Assembly: GCA_964453215.1 (NCBI GenBank)
Contig: CAYVRR010000097.1
Location: 1 to 7,208 of the forward strand
DNA length: 7,208 nt
DNA from: SABI01 sp964453215
GTDB taxonomy: Bacteria; Spirochaetota; Spirochaetia; Sphaerochaetales; Sphaerochaetaceae
Direction: 5' to 3'
This document shows, piece by piece, positions 6,056 through 7,208 of the stretch. Every line of letters begins with the position of its first letter. Within the stretch, counting starts at the first letter, position 1. The position numbers were made by a program, and so were the translations under genes. The notes below the pieces were generated by a model. That model was not told the DNA's origin and searched no databases. It worked only from the letters and a program-made list of their open reading frames with translations.

Positions 6056-6532
6056 TTATCGATCCATACCGATATGTTCAATTTCATCCAGGTTCGATAC
6101 CATTTTCTCGAGCAATTTCCTTGTTCCCGAAATAGCATCCGCCTCCATCTCCATAAACATGTTTTTCCTGAACACCAAACCTTTTTGATTTACTTGCTTC
6201 CAAAAGGCATCACTCTGTTCTGTCATCCTCAATCTGGTGACTCTGGCGTCTGTCTTGTCTTTTTCCAGAACCAACAGTCCCTTCTGCTGTAGCTTCATCG
6301 CCACTTGTTTGACATTCTGATACGAGCTTCCCATCACTTTGGCCACTTCTTTCAATGTGGGAGGAACATCGAAGAGGCTCCTGATCGTCTCCGACAAAAA
6401 CCATTGTTTTGTCGTCACATCAAACTCCTTGAATTCTCTCTCAAGAAGTGTATTCATGGTATTTGAAATGATGAGCAGCAGTCCGAAGATCATCGCATCA
6501 TCAGGGATATCATTGGTCTTGTCAGTATGCAA
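6056..6532 (-). CDS. MarR-family transcriptional regulator, first gene of the operon
   Basis: The 158-residue protein has the MarR winged-helix fold. The recognition helices lie in PTLKEVAKVMGSSYQNVKQVAMKLQQKGLL (about residues 57-86), followed by the wing motif DARVTRLRMTEQ (DxRxxxLxLT in the family). A long C-terminal helix provides dimerisation. MarR proteins usually repress their own operon and release DNA on binding a small phenolic or lipophilic ligand or on oxidation. The start is read as TTG at 6532, seven bases after AAGGCGG (6546-6540). The only in-frame ATG is at residue 14 (DDAMIF), and starting there would remove part of the first helix. It heads the unit with the membrane protein, CPBP protease and amidohydrolase genes. 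No clear dyad operator was found around the promoter. Confidence 0.9.
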   Translation of the reverse strand: MHTDKTNDIPDDAMIFGLLLIISNTMNTLLEREFKEFDVTTKQWFLSETIRSLFDVPPTLKEVAKVMGSSYQNVKQVAMKLQQKGLLVLEKDKTDARVTRLRMTEQSDAFWKQVNQKGLVFRKNMFMEMEADAISGTRKLLEKMVSNLDEIEHIGMDR

Positions 6533-6579
6533 AAGTGCACCGCCTTTTTTTTGAGATTGATATAGATGAGCTCTTTTAG

Positions 6580-6608
6580 ATAATACATTACCTTTCTTTG
6601 TTTGTCAT
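6580..6608 (-). promoter_or_regulatory. Promoter of the MarR-headed operon
   Basis: On the minus strand ATGACA (6608-6603) is followed by exactly 17 bases and TATTAT (6585-6580). These are 5-of-6 matches to the -35 and -10 consensus at optimal spacing, about 47 bases before the MarR start codon. It is the only good promoter upstream of the four genes. Confidence 0.65.
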
Positions 6609-6787
6609 CACTTTTCCACCTGTATTTTCCCCAATTATACGCTCTTGGGATTCGCCTTCCTCGAAAAAACCATGTATCCTATTTCACACACTACCGAACC
6701 AGAAAGCTGGGCAGTATCTGGAAAGTGATTACTTGTTGGATTGGACTGTACCAGGATACTCCCCTGAACATGACCCTTGGAGAGAAA

Positions 6788-7094
6788 GAGTAGCACCAGA
6801 CAATCGCCGGGTAACGTGTAGCTTCTTTCGAATTACCACGATAGCAGACGGCAATGTCCATATCCAGATCGTACAGACGAAATATTACGGCTTACCTCGC
6901 GAATCCGTTCGGCTTGAACTAGCAAGGAATCCTTACTGGTTGCTTCTTCATCAAGTTCGCCCTCTTCAAAAATGTTAAGAGAGCCTTTTGCGCAAGCCAA
7001 CATGTTCCATCTTCAAATCTCACATCAGAGATCACATTGCCACTGCCAGTTTGGTATAGTAGTATTTTCCTTCATTATCAGACATAGTGCTCAT
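6788..7094 (-). pseudogene. rhuM: Decayed rhuM-type gene (RhuM/virulence-protein family)
   Basis: Read in three successive frames of the minus strand, the sequence gives the conserved N-terminal part of RhuM-family proteins. The pieces are MSDNEGKYYYT, then GSGNVISDVRFEDG followed by TCWLAQKAL, then NIFEEGELDEEAT and REVSRNI, then YDLDMDIAVCYRGNSKEATR, matching the family's Y(N/S)LDxIIAVGYRVNSxxATxFR. The frame changes near 7050 (one base missing), near 6980 (where about 16 residues are also lost) and near 6880. The C-terminal two thirds of the protein, about 330 residues in intact members, are unrecognisable. The gene is therefore dead. It begins about 50 bases after the stop codon of the rlmD gene, on the same strand. 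Intact RhuM genes are of uncertain function and typically sit in genomic islands next to restriction-modification or toxin-antitoxin genes. Confidence 0.75.
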
Positions 7095-7145
7095 TCTCAT
7101 GAGTTCAAGGCCATTTCATTAACAATCAAGTCCACAGGACCTATT

Positions 7146-7208
7146 CTAAAACCTCTCCAACAACACAACCGTCTCCACATGCCTGGTATGGGGGAACATG
7201 TCCACTGG
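7146..7208 (-). CDS. rlmD: 23S rRNA uracil-C5 methyltransferase, RlmD/RumA family (C-terminus only)
   Basis: Only the last 20 codons and the TAG stop (7148-7146) are in the window. They read PVDMFPHTRHVETVV then LLERF, the strongly conserved C-terminal motif of the TrmA/RlmD family, which methylates C5 of a uridine in 23S rRNA (U1939 for RlmD) or tRNA. The protein is presumably intact beyond the right edge, but that cannot be seen. Bases 7153-7208 recur at 151-206. The RlmD, RlmC, RlmCD and TrmFO-independent TrmA paralogues share this motif, so the symbol is a best guess. Confidence 0.75.
   Translation of the reverse strand, partial: PVDMFPHTRHVETVVLLERF
7153..7208. repeat. Right copy of a 56-bp direct repeat (rlmD 3' end)
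   Basis: Identical to 151-206 at 55 of 56 bases and in the same orientation. It runs to the window edge, so its full length is unknown. Here it is the coding end of the apparently intact rlmD gene, whereas the left copy is in a fragment. Confidence 0.9.

Noticed and set aside
5735..6292. Plus-strand open frame of 185 codons
   Set aside because: It is antisense to the membrane-protein and MarR genes, which have family motifs and ribosome-binding sites; the frame has neither.
6598..6978. Plus-strand open frame of 126 codons
   Set aside because: No ribosome-binding site or known domain, and the opposite strand holds recognisable RhuM blocks, so the frame is the antisense of a pseudogene.

Overview
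The window looks like a bacterial accessory region of about 7 kb, set between two core genes that are both read on the minus strand. At the right edge is the last 20 codons of a 23S rRNA uracil-C5 methyltransferase (RlmD/RumA/TrmA family). At the left edge are the first 14 codons of a NifS/IscS-type cysteine desulfurase. Just before the desulfurase lies a second, broken copy of the methyltransferase 3' end. The two copies match at 55 of 56 bases, in direct orientation, and the right one is cut by the window edge. The simplest reading is that everything between them was inserted at, or duplicated with, the 3' end of rlmD. No integrase, transposase or relaxase is visible.

The host is probably a diderm, because one gene encodes an exported, possibly outer-membrane, protein. 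A spirochaete would fit the general look of the proteins, but no 16S rRNA or other decisive marker is present, so this is weak.

Layout, left to right: desulfurase start (1-44, minus); rlmD 3'-end remnant joined to a TPR-like fragment (138-402, minus); a TetR-family repressor (541-1188, plus) with its own promoter and operator; about 1 kb with no recognisable gene (1189-2165); a second promoter with a near-perfect copy of the TetR operator (2166-2230) driving a short orphan ORF (2286-2507, plus); a secreted or outer-membrane-like protein of unknown function (2735-3310, plus) followed by a strong hairpin; a four-gene minus-strand operon (6532 to 3479) of a MarR-family regulator, a multi-pass membrane protein, a CPBP/CAAX-type intramembrane protease and a nitrilase-superfamily amidohydrolase; a decayed rhuM gene (7094 to about 6788, minus); and the rlmD end (7208-7146, minus).

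Two regulatory circuits can be read from the sequence. The TetR gene and the promoter 1.7 kb downstream carry the same dyad, with AGTGT and ACACT half-sites separated by exactly 11 bases and placed alike relative to a TTGACA -35 box. This points to an autoregulated repressor with one further local target. The MarR operon has a good promoter (ATGACA, 17 bp, TATTAT) and gaps of 31, 31 and 52 bases, so its four genes are likely co-transcribed. The membrane protein, protease and amidohydrolase in one MarR-controlled unit is the best candidate here for an undescribed system, but its function cannot be read from sequence alone.
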